From contig CAVURM010000005.1 in NCBI GenBank assembly GCA_963743875.1, positions 248,001 to 312,000 of the forward strand: DNA of 64,000 nt, in the 5' to 3' direction. The number at the start of each line of letters is the position of its first letter. The first letter of the stretch is position 1. The stretch comes from RHKX01 sp963743875 (GTDB taxonomy: Bacteria; Actinomycetota; Thermoleophilia; Solirubrobacterales; 70-9). Positions 48,998 through 58,459 of this stretch are shown here, in pieces. A model generated the notes under the pieces. That model searched no databases, was not told the origin of the DNA, and saw only the letters and a program-made list of their open reading frames with translations. The translations under genes were made by a program, and so were the position numbers.

Positions 48998-51856
48998 ATG
49001 GCACGGGGCCTCATAGATCGCGCGCTTCGGCTCGGCGAGTCGAAGCAGTTCAAGGACTACGAGAAGCGTGTCGAGGCGATCAATCGTTTCGAGGCGGAGA
49101 TGGAGCTGCTCGAGGACGGAGAGATCCGGTCCGAGGCCGACGAGCTGCGCGAGCGAGCGAAGGGCGGCGAGTCACTCGACGACCTCCTTCCGGAGGCCTT
49201 CGCGCTCTGCCGCGAAGCGAGCCGCCGCGTGCTCGGTCAGCGCCACTACGACGTCCAGCTGATCGGCGGGATGGTGCTCCACTCGGGGGCGATCTCGGAG
49301 ATGAAGACCGGCGAGGGCAAGACGCTGACCGCGACGCTTGCGGTATTCCTCAACACGCTCGCCGGCGACAGCGTCCACGTCGTCACCGTCAACGACTACC
49401 TCGCCCGCCGCGACGCCGAGTGGATGGGGCCGCTCTACAGCGCACTCGGGGTCAACGTCGGCATTCTCCAGGACAACGATCTACCCGACCATGGGGATCG
49501 CCGCCACGCCTCCTACGCCGCCGACGTCACCTACGGCACCAACTCCGAGTTCGGCTTCGATTACCTCCGCGACAACATGGCGCCGAGCCTCGATCGCTGC
49601 TTCCAGCGCGACCACAAGTTCGCGATCGTCGACGAAGTCGACAACATCCTGATCGACGAGGCGCGGACCCCGCTGATCATCTCCGGCTCCCCCGAGGCGG
49701 CCGCCGACCTCTACTACACCTTCGCGCGACTGGCCAAGAGCCTCGAGGGTGTCGAGTCGAAGCCGAAGCTCAAGGCCCTCGGGGAATCGAAGGACACCTC
49801 TGAGGCCGAGTACGACTACGAGTACGACGAGAAGCACAAGACGGTTGCGCCGACTGAACGCGGCGTCGCCAAGGCGGAGAAGTTCCTCGGGGTCGAGAAC
49901 CTCTACCTCTCCGAGCACGGAACCCTGGTCAACCACCTGAGCCAGTCGCTGAAGGCCGAGTCGCTCTATCGGCGTGACAAGGACTACGCCGTCGTCGACG
50001 GCGAGGTGATGATCATCGATGAGCACACCGGTCGCATCCTCGAGGGTCGCCGCTGGTCGGAGGGCCTGCACCAGGCGGTCGAGGCGAAGGAGGGCTTGGC
50101 GATTCGCGAGGAGAACCAGACGCTCGCGACGATCACGCTCCAGAACTACTTCCGCTTCTACGACAAGCTCAGCGGCATGACCGGTACGGCCCTCACCGAG
50201 GCGACCGAGTTCATGAAGATCTACAAGATGCCGGTGGTCGAGATCCCGACCAACCGCGACATGGTCCGCGACGACGCCAACGACCAGATCTACAAGACCA
50301 AGGACGGCAAGTGGAAGGCCGTCGTCAACGAGATCGACGAGCGCCACAAGACGGGCCAGCCGATCCTCGTCGGCACCGTTTCGGTCGAGGTCTCCGAGAT
50401 GCTCTCGAAGCAGTTCAAGGAGCGTGGGATCAAGCACGAGGTTCTCAACGCCAAGCCCGAGTACGCGGAGAAGGAGGGTGAGACCGTCGCCCTCGCCGGT
50501 CGCCTCGGCGCGGTCACGATCGCCACCAACATGGCGGGCCGCGGGGTCGACATCAAGCTCGGCGGCGACCCCGAACAGCTGGCCGAGAACGAGCTCCGCA
50601 AGCTCGGGGTGCGCCGCGAGGACGAGAACTACGACGAGGAGCTGAAGGCCCTGATGCCGGGATTGACCGAGCGCTGTCGCGCCGAGGGCGATCAGGTCCG
50701 CGAGGCCGGCGGCTTGTTCATCTGCGGCACCGAGCGCCACGAGTCGCGGCGGATCGACAACCAGCTTCGCGGTCGTGCCGGCCGCCAGGGCGATCCCGGC
50801 GCCTCGCGTTTCTTCCTCTCGGCTCAGGACGACCTCGTCCGCCTCTTCGCCGGTGACCGGATCTTCAAGATCCTCGACCGTCTCGGGCCGACCGACGACG
50901 ACGGCGAGGAGTTCCCGCTCGAGGCGAAGATGCTGAGCAAGCAGATCGAGAACGCGCAGAAGAAGGTGGAGGAGCAGAACTACCTGAGTCGTAAGCGCGT
51001 TCTCGAGTACGACGATGTGATGAACGAGCAGCGCCGGGTCGTCTACAGGTACCGGCGCGAGGTCCTCGAGGGTCGCGATATGGGCGACATCGCTCGCGAG
51101 CAGGTGGCCGGCGTGGTCGCCAACAAGGTCAATGAGTACACGGCCTCCGACGTCTTCGAGGAATGGGACCTCGGCGACCTCGAGATCCAACTCGGAACGA
51201 TCTGGCCCGTCTCCGTCGACCTCGGCGAGCTCGACCCGCAAACCTCGAGTCGCGAGCAGATCATCGAGATGCTGACCGAGGACGCACTCGCCGCCTATGA
51301 CGAGCGTGAGGAGGAATTCGGGGACGAGCTGATGCGAGCGCTCGAACGCCACATCCTGCTGCAGATCATCGATGTGCGGTGGAAGGAGCACCTCGCCGAG
51401 ATGGACTACATGCGCGAGGGCATCCACCTCCGCGGGTTTGCTCAGATCGATCCCCTGGTCGCGTACAAGAACGAGGGCTACATCATGTTCCAGGCCCTCA
51501 TGGACTCCCTCTGGGAGGAGTTCGCCCGCCTGATCTTCCACGTCGACGTCGAGATCGAGCCGAACCAGGTCGAGGAGGCCTTCTCGCCCGGCGACGAGCC
51601 CTCCGACGTCAACTACTCGGGCGGCACCGAGGAAGGTCAGCCCTCAGCGCTCGCCGAGGCGCGGGCCGCCGCCGGTGCCGCGACCGCCACCCCGGCCGCC
51701 GTTGCTGCCGCCGCCGTTGCCGGCACCGGCAACGGAGCGGCCGGCGGGGGGACCAATCAGGCCACGGTCGTCAAGGGTGAGGACGAGAAGATCGGCCGCA
51801 ATGACCCCTGCTGGTGCGGATCGGGCAAGAAGTTCAAGAAGTGCCACGGCGCCTGA
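48998..51856 (+). CDS. secA: Preprotein translocase ATPase SecA
   Basis: 952 residues, ATG 48998. Walker A in SEMKTGEGKTLTATLAVFLN, VNDYLARRDAEWMGPLY, DEVDNILIDEARTPLIISG, GMTGTALTEATEF, TNMAGRGVDIKLGG and LRGRAGRQGDPGASRFFLS. An Ala/Gly-rich linker precedes a C-terminal SEC-C zinc motif (NDPCWCGSGKKFKKCHG). Standard length. Drives protein export through SecYEG. A long antisense open frame over 49481-51541 is a codon-bias shadow. Confidence 0.98.
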   Translation: MARGLIDRALRLGESKQFKDYEKRVEAINRFEAEMELLEDGEIRSEADELRERAKGGESLDDLLPEAFALCREASRRVLGQRHYDVQLIGGMVLHSGAISEMKTGEGKTLTATLAVFLNTLAGDSVHVVTVNDYLARRDAEWMGPLYSALGVNVGILQDNDLPDHGDRRHASYAADVTYGTNSEFGFDYLRDNMAPSLDRCFQRDHKFAIVDEVDNILIDEARTPLIISGSPEAAADLYYTFARLAKSLEGVESKPKLKALGESKDTSEAEYDYEYDEKHKTVAPTERGVAKAEKFLGVENLYLSEHGTLVNHLSQSLKAESLYRRDKDYAVVDGEVMIIDEHTGRILEGRRWSEGLHQAVEAKEGLAIREENQTLATITLQNYFRFYDKLSGMTGTALTEATEFMKIYKMPVVEIPTNRDMVRDDANDQIYKTKDGKWKAVVNEIDERHKTGQPILVGTVSVEVSEMLSKQFKERGIKHEVLNAKPEYAEKEGETVALAGRLGAVTIATNMAGRGVDIKLGGDPEQLAENELRKLGVRREDENYDEELKALMPGLTERCRAEGDQVREAGGLFICGTERHESRRIDNQLRGRAGRQGDPGASRFFLSAQDDLVRLFAGDRIFKILDRLGPTDDDGEEFPLEAKMLSKQIENAQKKVEEQNYLSRKRVLEYDDVMNEQRRVVYRYRREVLEGRDMGDIAREQVAGVVANKVNEYTASDVFEEWDLGDLEIQLGTIWPVSVDLGELDPQTSSREQIIEMLTEDALAAYDEREEEFGDELMRALERHILLQIIDVRWKEHLAEMDYMREGIHLRGFAQIDPLVAYKNEGYIMFQALMDSLWEEFARLIFHVDVEIEPNQVEEAFSPGDEPSDVNYSGGTEEGQPSALAEARAAAGAATATPAAVAAAAVAGTGNGAAGGGTNQATVVKGEDEKIGRNDPCWCGSGKKFKKCHGA

Positions 51857-52012
51857 GAGCGCCCCTGGCGCGTCGCATCTCTGGATCGGCGTCCGATCCG
51901 CCGGCGAGGTTCCGTGCTGGCTACTGATACCGGCACGCCCATCCGCAGCTACGATCTCTGACGCTCGCGACCCGTTCCGTGCGCGTGTTCGCTCCCCGAA
52001 GAGAAAGACGAG

Positions 52013-53056
52013 ATGAAGAAGCTCCCCCTCCTTGCTGCCCTGATCGCCGCCCTTGCCCTCGCCGCCCCCGCGAACGCCGCAGACACCGTGACCATCTCCG
52101 GTCGCGCCTACAGCTTCAACCACATGAGCACCTACCTCGAGGGGGCGAAGATCAAGGTGCGTGAGGTCCCGTCGCTGGAGGCGACGACCGACGTGAACGG
52201 CGATTACGTCCTCGAGGTACCGGACGACACCAACGTCACCCCCTACATCGAGCCGCCGGCTGGCTACAACGAGATTGACCTGCAGACGTTCCATACCCGC
52301 GGCGAGGACATCGAGAACGCCAACTTCCAGACGCCGGCCGACCTCGAGTACGGCCTGCTCGCCGCAATCCTGCAGATCCCGCTCGCCGAGGACGGTCGAC
52401 CCGAGCAATGCGCGATCGTGACCACGTCCTCGGCACGCAACGTGCGCGGCGTGGACTACGAGACGTTCCACGACCGGACCCCGCACGGCGTCCCCGGCGC
52501 TACGTCGGAGGAGTTCCCGCCGATCGACGGACCGATCTACTTCAACGAGAACGTGGTTCCGGACCCGAGCGAGACCGCAAGCTCAGAGGACGGCGGCATC
52601 GTCTGGCCGGTGGTCCCGACCGGTACCTACCGGATCGCCACCTCGAGCCCGAACACGCAGTTCGCGAGCTTCCTCGCGACCTGTGAGCCGGGCCGGGTAA
52701 TCAACGCCAACCCCCCGTGGGGCGCCTATGAGCTCAGCCCCGGCGAGGAGCCCCTCGGTGCCAGCGTCGTCGCCTCCTCGGTCACGGAGATGGGAGCCAA
52801 GGGTTCCGGTGATTCCCGCAAGGTCGTCGCGACGCTCGACGGAGGCGAGGAGATCCACGTCAATGCCGTCCTCCGCAAGGGCGGCAAGCGAATCGGCCAC
52901 ACCCGCATCGACACCCTTCCGGCCGGCGTCAAGGACGTGAAGATCCCGGTCAGAAAGAGCGCCGGCAAAGGACGGGCGAAGCTCGAGGTGAAGCTGCGGG
53001 ATGCGGCCGGCGACGTGGTCAGCACCGACCACTCGGTCGAGCTGCCGCCCCGCTAG
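52013..53056 (+). CDS. Secreted protein with carboxypeptidase regulatory-like domain
   Basis: 347 residues, ATG 52013. Signal peptide MKKLPLLAALIAALALAAPANA. Residues ~25-80 resemble a CarboxypepD_reg/Cna-B-like beta-sandwich (VTISGRAYSFNHMSTYLEGA..SLEATTDVNGDYVLEVP). The central ~170 residues, with two or three Cys (EQCAIVTT, LATCEPGRV), are unrecognised and may bind a ligand. The last ~80 residues (GAKGSGDSRKVVATLDGGEE..KVPVRKSAGKGRAKLEVKL-like) form another beta domain common in secreted proteins of this lineage. Exported; function unknown. Confidence 0.75.
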   Translation: MKKLPLLAALIAALALAAPANAADTVTISGRAYSFNHMSTYLEGAKIKVREVPSLEATTDVNGDYVLEVPDDTNVTPYIEPPAGYNEIDLQTFHTRGEDIENANFQTPADLEYGLLAAILQIPLAEDGRPEQCAIVTTSSARNVRGVDYETFHDRTPHGVPGATSEEFPPIDGPIYFNENVVPDPSETASSEDGGIVWPVVPTGTYRIATSSPNTQFASFLATCEPGRVINANPPWGAYELSPGEEPLGASVVASSVTEMGAKGSGDSRKVVATLDGGEEIHVNAVLRKGGKRIGHTRIDTLPAGVKDVKIPVRKSAGKGRAKLEVKLRDAAGDVVSTDHSVELPPR

Positions 53057-53068
53057 CCTCCGTTCCCG

Positions 53069-54185
53069 ATGACCGAGGCGCCTGAGACCAACGCCCGCAT
53101 CGCGGAGGTCCGCGAGCAGTTGACCCTGCTCCGGGACTACCTTTGACCCGGATCAGCTGCGAGCCGAGGTAACGAGACTCGAGGGGGAGATGCAGGCACC
53201 CGGCTTCTGGGACGACCAGGAGCGGGCCGCGAAGACGTCGGCTGTGCATACGCGCGCCAAGCGCAAGATCGACCTCTGGGAGGGGATCTCCTCCGACGTG
53301 GGCGACCTCGCAGACCTCGCCGAGATGGCCACCGAGGACGAGGAGATGGCCGCCGAGCTCGAGGAGCAACTGGAGTCGATCGAGTCCCGCCTCGCCGAGC
53401 TCGAGGAACAGCGCCTGTTCAGCGGCGAACACGACTCCGGCGATGCCCTCGTCACGGTGCGCTCGGGAGCCGGTGGCACCGACTCCCAGGACTGGGCCGA
53501 GATGTTGCTGCGCATGTACCTGCGGTGGGCTGAGTCGCGGGGTTTCGACGTCGAGATCAAGGAGGCCTCCGAGGGCGAGGAGGCCGGGCTCAAGTCCGCC
53601 ACGTTCCTGGTCCGGGGTGAGAACGCCTACGGGTTGTTCTCCGCCGAGCGGGGAGTCCACCGGCTCGTTCGGATCTCACCCTTCGATTCGCAGTCCCGTC
53701 GCCACACGGCCTTCGCCCAACTGGAGGTCTCGCCGCTGGTCTCCGACGACATCGAGGTCGAGCTCGACGAGTCCGACATCAGAGTCGACACCTACCGGGC
53801 TTCAGGAGCGGGCGGCCAGCACGTCAACAAGACCGACTCGGCGGTCCGCCTCACCCACACCCCCACCGGGATCGTCGTCCAGTGCCAGAACGAGCGCTCG
53901 CAGACTCAGAACAAGGCGACCGCGATGCAGATGCTGCGCGCCCGACTGATCGCCGAGGAGGAGCGCAAGCGCGAGGAGGAGATGGCGACGGCGCGGGGCG
54001 AGCAGAAGGCCGTCGAATGGGGTTCGCAGATCCGCAGCTACACGCTCCATCCGACGACGCGGGTCAAGGACCACCGGACCGGCCACGAGGCCGGTGACGC
54101 CCAGCGCGTCCTCGACGGCGACCTCGACGGCTTCGTCCGCGAGTACCTGCTGCAGGCCGCCGCCTCCGATCAGACCTCGCCATGA
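53069..54185 (+). CDS. prfB: Peptide chain release factor 2, programmed +1 frameshift
   Basis: 371 residues once the frameshift is made: codons 1-25 from ATG 53069 in one frame, in-frame TGA as codon 26 (53144-53146), then reading resumes +1 at GAC 53145 and runs to 54185. The product has the domain-1 helices (RAEVTRLEGEMQAPGFWDDQ), the anticodon tripeptide SPF in VRISPFDSQSRRH and the catalytic GGQ in ASGAGGQHVNKTDSAVR. Recognises UGA and UAA and triggers peptide release. The internal TGA makes synthesis self-limiting when RF2 is plentiful. Overlaps nadC by 4 bp. Confidence 0.95.
53141..53147 (+). other. prfB: prfB programmed +1 frameshift site (CTT TGA C)
   Basis: The exact CTTTGAC slippery sequence sits at codons 25-26, the same codon position as in E. 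coli prfB. A purine-rich CCGGGAC a few bases upstream could act as the weak Shine-Dalgarno-like stimulator. Confidence 0.93.
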
Positions 54186-55066
54186 GCGTCGATGGAGCCG
54201 TAACCGAGCTGGTCGCCCGCGCCCTCGCTGAGGACCTCGGCGAGGGCGACCGGACGACTGACGCGACGGTTCCCGCCGACGCGCGAGCGAGGGCGAGGAT
54301 CTTCCAGAAGGAACCGGGCGTGGTCTTCGGCCTTGACGCGGCAGCGGAGGCCTTCCGGCTGACTCGTGCCGGTGACCTCGACAAGCTCGTGGTGGAGGGC
54401 ACCTGGACCGACTCCGTCCCCGGGCAGGTGGCGTTGATCGCCGGGCCCGCCCGGGCGCTGCTGGCGGGCGAGCGCGTGGCGCTCAACCTGCTCGGCCACC
54501 TCTCCGGCGTCGCGACGCTGACCGCGCGATTCGTGGAGGCGTCCCGATCGGAGGGAGGGACCGCCGTGATCCTCGACACCCGCAAGACCACGCCGCTGCT
54601 GCGCGAGCTCGAGAAGGCCGCCGTCCGCGCCGGCGGCGGCCAGAACCACCGGATGGGCCTCTTCGACGCGATCCTGATCAAGGAGAACCACGTCGCCCTC
54701 GCCGGGGGACTCCAGGAGGCAGTCGCCCGCGCCCGAGCCGCTCATCCGGAGATGCCGGTCGAGGTCGAATGCCGGGATCAGGTCGAAGTCGAGGCTGCGC
54801 TGGCAGCCGGCGCCTCCCGCCTGCTGCTCGACAACATGGACCTCGACGGGCTGCGAGCGGCCGTCGCCGCCCGTGACGCGGCCGGCAGCTCCCCCGTGAC
54901 CCTCGAGGCCTCGGGCGGGGTCAGCCTGGACACCGTCGGCGCGATCTCGGCAACGGGTGTCGACTACATCTCCGTCGGCGCGCTGACCCACTCGGCGCCG
55001 ACGTTGGATCTGTCGATGCTGCTCGAGGGCTCTACTTCAGCAGCCGCGAGAGCCGGCGGTCCTTGA
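54182..55066 (+). CDS. nadC: Nicotinate-nucleotide pyrophosphorylase (carboxylating)
   Basis: 294 residues, ATG 54182 in an ATGA overlap with prfB. QPRTase signatures: ALAEDLGEGDRTTDATVPAD, LNLLGHLSGVATLTARFVE, LDTRKTTPLLRELEKAAVRA, GGGQNHRMGLFDAILIKENH, VEVECRDQVEVEAALAAGA, LLLDNMDL and LEASGGVSLDTV. Converts quinolinate and PRPP to nicotinate mononucleotide in NAD synthesis, with nadA encoded at 56078. The last 35 bp overlap the end of convergent mutM. Confidence 0.96.
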   Translation: MSVDGAVTELVARALAEDLGEGDRTTDATVPADARARARIFQKEPGVVFGLDAAAEAFRLTRAGDLDKLVVEGTWTDSVPGQVALIAGPARALLAGERVALNLLGHLSGVATLTARFVEASRSEGGTAVILDTRKTTPLLRELEKAAVRAGGGQNHRMGLFDAILIKENHVALAGGLQEAVARARAAHPEMPVEVECRDQVEVEAALAAGASRLLLDNMDLDGLRAAVAARDAAGSSPVTLEASGGVSLDTVGAISATGVDYISVGALTHSAPTLDLSMLLEGSTSAAARAGGP

Positions 55067-55895
55067 GCACGCGGCCCTCGGTCTGCTCCTGCGGGCAGTA
55101 ACAGGTGATGCGCTCGGCGTAGTGGACGGCGGCGATGGTGTCGCCGCAACGTGGGCAAGGTTCGCCCTCGCGGCGGTGGACCTGAAGGGGCATGGGCATC
55201 TTGTCGGGGATCTTGTCGCCGATGACCTCCTCGTAGTGGGCGATCGTGCGATCGAGGACGAGGAGGGCGGCGTGGAGCCGCTCGATGTCGTCATCAGTCA
55301 GCTCCGCGCCCTTCTTGAACGGGGATAGGCGGGCCTCCCAGAGGATCTCGTCGACCCAGGAGCGACCGATCCCGGCGATCGTGCGCTGGTCGCGGAGCAG
55401 AGTGTGCAGATGGCGGGGCTGGTCGATCAGCTTCGCCACGGCTTCGAGCGAGGGTTGCGGCCAGGCCTCCGGCCCGAGGGTCGAGACCATCTCGTCTCCG
55501 GCGACGTCCCCGGGGGCCATCAGCTTCGCCCAGGCGCGCTGCTTGGTCCCGAACTCGCGCAGACGCAGCTCCCGGCCGTCGGTGAGGCGGATCAGCACCC
55601 GGGAGCTGCGGTCACGGAGCTTGGCTCGCTCGTCGAACAGCTGCAATCGGCCCGCCGACATCATGTGGACCAGCAGCGCCAGCTCTCCCGATTCGCTGCT
55701 CTTTCCGAACTCGACGACCGGCATCTTGCCGACCCGCCAGACCCTGTGAACCTTCATCCCGACGATGGCGTCGAGCGGCGGCCTGAAGGTCTTCAGGGCG
55801 ACCATCCCCGGCGCCAGCGCGGAATCAACCTGAGCACCCGTCAGAGCCTCGTCGAGGCGACGGGCGGCGATCTCGACCTCGGGTAACTCCGGCAC
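55032..55895 (-). CDS. mutM: Formamidopyrimidine-DNA glycosylase-like protein with altered zinc finger
   Basis: 287 residues from GTG 55895, chosen because it places Pro and Glu directly after the initiator (VPELPEVEIAARRL), which is required for catalysis. Lys in VGKMPVVEF, the intercalation/H2TH region LIDQPRHLHTLLRDQRTIAG, IGRSWVDEILWEARLSP and a C-terminal zinc finger. The finger reads CPRCG (Cys247, Cys250) then TCYCPQEQ (Cys265, Cys267) instead of CxxC..YCPxCQ, with Glu270 where the fourth Cys should be. Removes oxidised purines from DNA; the glycosylase and lyase residues are kept, but membership may be Fpg/Nei-like rather than classical MutM. Confidence 0.88.
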   Translation of the reverse strand: MPELPEVEIAARRLDEALTGAQVDSALAPGMVALKTFRPPLDAIVGMKVHRVWRVGKMPVVEFGKSSESGELALLVHMMSAGRLQLFDERAKLRDRSSRVLIRLTDGRELRLREFGTKQRAWAKLMAPGDVAGDEMVSTLGPEAWPQPSLEAVAKLIDQPRHLHTLLRDQRTIAGIGRSWVDEILWEARLSPFKKGAELTDDDIERLHAALLVLDRTIAHYEEVIGDKIPDKMPMPLQVHRREGEPCPRCGDTIAAVHYAERITCYCPQEQTEGRVLKDRRLSRLLK

Positions 55896-56077
55896 CGGCG
55901 CAGCGTAGATCAGCGCCGGTGGGCCTCGTCGGTGGATCGGCAGTCCGGAGGCGCTCGCCGAAGTTGTCCCACCGCCACTCGGCGCTAGACTCCGAGAGGT
56001 CATTCGCCCGTCCGACCGCATAGCGGCGGCCCGCGAAAATCAAGGATTAGACCGCCCGAGATGGGTGGGAGGTTTCG

Positions 56078-57127
56078 ATGCAGGAACTCCCGACAGTCCA
56101 AGCAGCCACCCCGACGTTGCCGGGTTCGTCAGGGGGCCTCACCGTGGCCGAGATCGCCGAGCTGTCGGCCGAGGTCAAGCAGCTTGCGAAGCAGCGTGAC
56201 GCCTTGATCCTCGCCCACAACTACGAGCTTCCGGAGTTACAGGACGTCGCCGACTACGTCGGCGATTCACTCGGCCTCTCGCGCGCCGCGGCCGCCACCG
56301 GTTCCTCGGTGATCGCCTTCTGCGGCGTCCACTTCATGGCCGAGACCGCATCGGTGCTCTCACCACAGAAGACCGTGCTGATCCCGGACCTCGGAGCCGG
56401 TTGCTCACTGGCAGACTCGATCACGGCCGAGCAGCTGATCGCCTGGAAGGCGGAACACCCGGGGGCGCTGGTGGTCATGTACGTCAACACCTCCGCCGAG
56501 GTGAAGGCCGAGACCGACTACTGCTGCACCTCCTCCAACGCGGTCGACGTCGTCGATCACATCTGGCAGGAACATGGCCCCGAGACCGAGATCCTGTTCG
56601 GCCCGGACATGTGGCTGGGAGCATTCGTCGAGCGCGAGACCGGTCTGATCGACGACCCCGAACGGCGAGCGCGCTTCCACGTCTGGGACGGCGAGTGTCA
56701 CGTTCACGCGGGCATCCGACCCGACGACATCACCGAGATGCGCGCCGAACACCCCGACGCCGAGTTCCTGATCCATCCCGAATGTGGCTGCTCGACTCAG
56801 GCCATGGAGTACGTCGCCTCCGGCGACGTCTCCAGCGACGGCGTCCACATGCTCTCGACCTCGGGCATGCTTCAGCACGTCGAGCAGAACCCGACCGGCT
56901 CCTTCATCATCGCGACCGAGACGGGCATGCTCTACCCGCTCGAGCAGGCCGCTCCCGAGGCCGATCTGATCGCCGCGAACCGGATGGCCTTCTGCAAGTA
57001 CATGAAGATGATCACCCTGCCGAAGCTGCGGGACTGCCTGCGCGACATGACCGGCGAGGTCAAGGTGCCGCGCGAGATCGCAGCCAGGGCGAGGATCCCG
57101 ATCGAGCGGATGGTTGCCATCGGCTGA
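56078..57127 (+). CDS. nadA: Quinolinate synthase A
   Basis: 349 residues, ATG 56078. Three-fold repeat enzyme with a 4Fe-4S cluster: ILAHNYELPELQDVADYVGD, FCGVHFMAETASVLSP, DLGAGCSLADSI, MYVNTSAEVKAETDYCCTSS, VWDGECHVHAGI, HPECGCSTQAMEYV, STSGMLQHV and ANRMAFCKYMKMITLPKL. The Cys expected to hold the cluster are present. Makes quinolinate from iminoaspartate and dihydroxyacetone phosphate; nadC is ~1 kb upstream, nadB is not in the window. Confidence 0.97.
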   Translation: MQELPTVQAATPTLPGSSGGLTVAEIAELSAEVKQLAKQRDALILAHNYELPELQDVADYVGDSLGLSRAAAATGSSVIAFCGVHFMAETASVLSPQKTVLIPDLGAGCSLADSITAEQLIAWKAEHPGALVVMYVNTSAEVKAETDYCCTSSNAVDVVDHIWQEHGPETEILFGPDMWLGAFVERETGLIDDPERRARFHVWDGECHVHAGIRPDDITEMRAEHPDAEFLIHPECGCSTQAMEYVASGDVSSDGVHMLSTSGMLQHVEQNPTGSFIIATETGMLYPLEQAAPEADLIAANRMAFCKYMKMITLPKLRDCLRDMTGEVKVPREIAARARIPIERMVAIG

Positions 57128-57252
57128 GCGGTCAGGGCTGGTTTGCGGGAAGGCGCTCGGCCAGGATTGCCAGCACCTCGGCGGCGACGGCTTCTCGGTT
57201 TCCCATCGAGCCGCTCGAGTACCGCCGGACCAGGCAGCCCGGCCTGCCCCGG

Positions 57253-58275
57253 CTACTCGGCTTCGGGCTCCTCGTTGTGATCGAAGGCAGCTCGGCGGCT
57301 CGAGCCGATCGGCAGGCCGGCGGGGCGACGGGACTCGTCGTTGAGGTGGCGGAGGCGCCGCCCCATGTAGATGCGCCGCTGGATCAGCAGGGTGAGGAGG
57401 CCGGCGACGAAGATCGAGCTCAGGTTGAGGACCAGCTGCACGGTCGCTCCCCAGGCCGTGGCCCAGTCGGCGTAGGCGGCGGCCACGCCGATGTTCGACG
57501 CCGCGGGAACGGTTGCCACCGAGATCAGCACGCCGACGAGAGCACTCGACTTCGCCGTGGTCAGGCTGAGCATCCCGACTATCCCGGCCGCCAGCGCCAC
57601 GTAGACGGAGAAGAAATCCGGATTGGAGATGAAGCGGACCAGCGAGTGGGAGTCGAAGTTGATCTCCTCGGGGATCTGACCGATCGCTCGCAGGAGCAGA
57701 GTCATCAGGTAGGTGACGATGATTCCCAGAAGGAAGCCGAGAAACAGGGCCTCGGCCGAGCGCCTGACGAGTGCTCGGTTGCGGTTGACCACGGCGACGC
57801 AGACACCTGCGATCGGCCCGAAATCCGGGCCGACGACCATCGCTCCGATGATCAGGATCGGTTGGTTGAAGTAGATGCCGACCGCGGCGATCAGCATCGA
57901 CAGCACCATGAAGAGCAGATAGCTCCGCGAGAGCTCGACGTTTTCGGAGGTGCGGGAGGAGACGTTCTCCCAGACGACCGGATCGGCACCGATGTCATCC
58001 CACCTGCGAGGAGGGACCCGCTTTCTGAGCCCCGAGATCTCGGCGTCGATGTTGTCGATCGCGATCGAGCCCTCAACGTCCACGTTCAGCTCGCGGAGGT
58101 CGGCGATCAGCAGGCTGACGTCGCGGCGGGTCACGTCGCAGAGGACGAGGTCGCCCTTCGGCTTCGAGGCCACGTTCTCGAGGTGAACGATGTTGAAGGC
58201 CGACTCGGTTGCCTCGAGCAGCTCCAGCACGTGGTGGCATTGAGCATTGGGGACGACGATCCTCAGGTGAACCAC
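57253..58275 (-). CDS. DUF389 (TIGR00341-type) membrane protein
   Basis: 340 residues; the minus-strand GTG at 58275 gives VHLRIVVPNAQCHHVLELLE. The N-terminal ~110 residues form a cytosolic alpha/beta domain (two ferredoxin-like halves). Then six or seven helices with the family signatures LSMLIAAVGIYFNQPILIIGA, MVVGPDFGPIAGVCVAVV and ALVGVLISVATVPAASNIGV. The C-terminus is basic and cytosolic. Role unknown. The 125-bp gap to nadA has no recognisable element. Confidence 0.9.
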   Translation of the reverse strand: MVHLRIVVPNAQCHHVLELLEATESAFNIVHLENVASKPKGDLVLCDVTRRDVSLLIADLRELNVDVEGSIAIDNIDAEISGLRKRVPPRRWDDIGADPVVWENVSSRTSENVELSRSYLLFMVLSMLIAAVGIYFNQPILIIGAMVVGPDFGPIAGVCVAVVNRNRALVRRSAEALFLGFLLGIIVTYLMTLLLRAIGQIPEEINFDSHSLVRFISNPDFFSVYVALAAGIVGMLSLTTAKSSALVGVLISVATVPAASNIGVAAAYADWATAWGATVQLVLNLSSIFVAGLLTLLIQRRIYMGRRLRHLNDESRRPAGLPIGSSRRAAFDHNEEPEAE

Positions 58276-58459
58276 GGCCGGATCGTATGGGGTGGCCCCC
58301 GCCTCACGGAAGAGGTCCCCTCCGGATGACGAGGGAACTGTGTGCTCTGTGTGAAGGTTTGCTTATGATGTCCACTTCGCACGACGCGTCTTGCACGGCT
58401 CCGCCCAAGCGTTCAGCTCGGAGGAACGTCTCGGGCGCCGACGAAGGAGCATCACGATC

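Noticed and set aside
49481..51541. 686-residue open frame antisense to secA
   Set aside because: It mirrors the codon bias of secA on the opposite strand, has no recognisable domain and no ribosome site; secA itself is complete.
53069..53190. Reading the in-frame TGA in prfB as a pseudogene or sequencing error
   Set aside because: The stop sits in the exact CTTTGAC context at codon 26, the known programmed frameshift of RF2 genes, and the rest of the gene is intact.
56401..58329. 642-residue plus-strand frame across nadA and the DUF389 gene
   Set aside because: It runs antisense to the DUF389 gene and out of frame with nadA, both of which are clear genes; composition is Arg/Asp-rich shadow.
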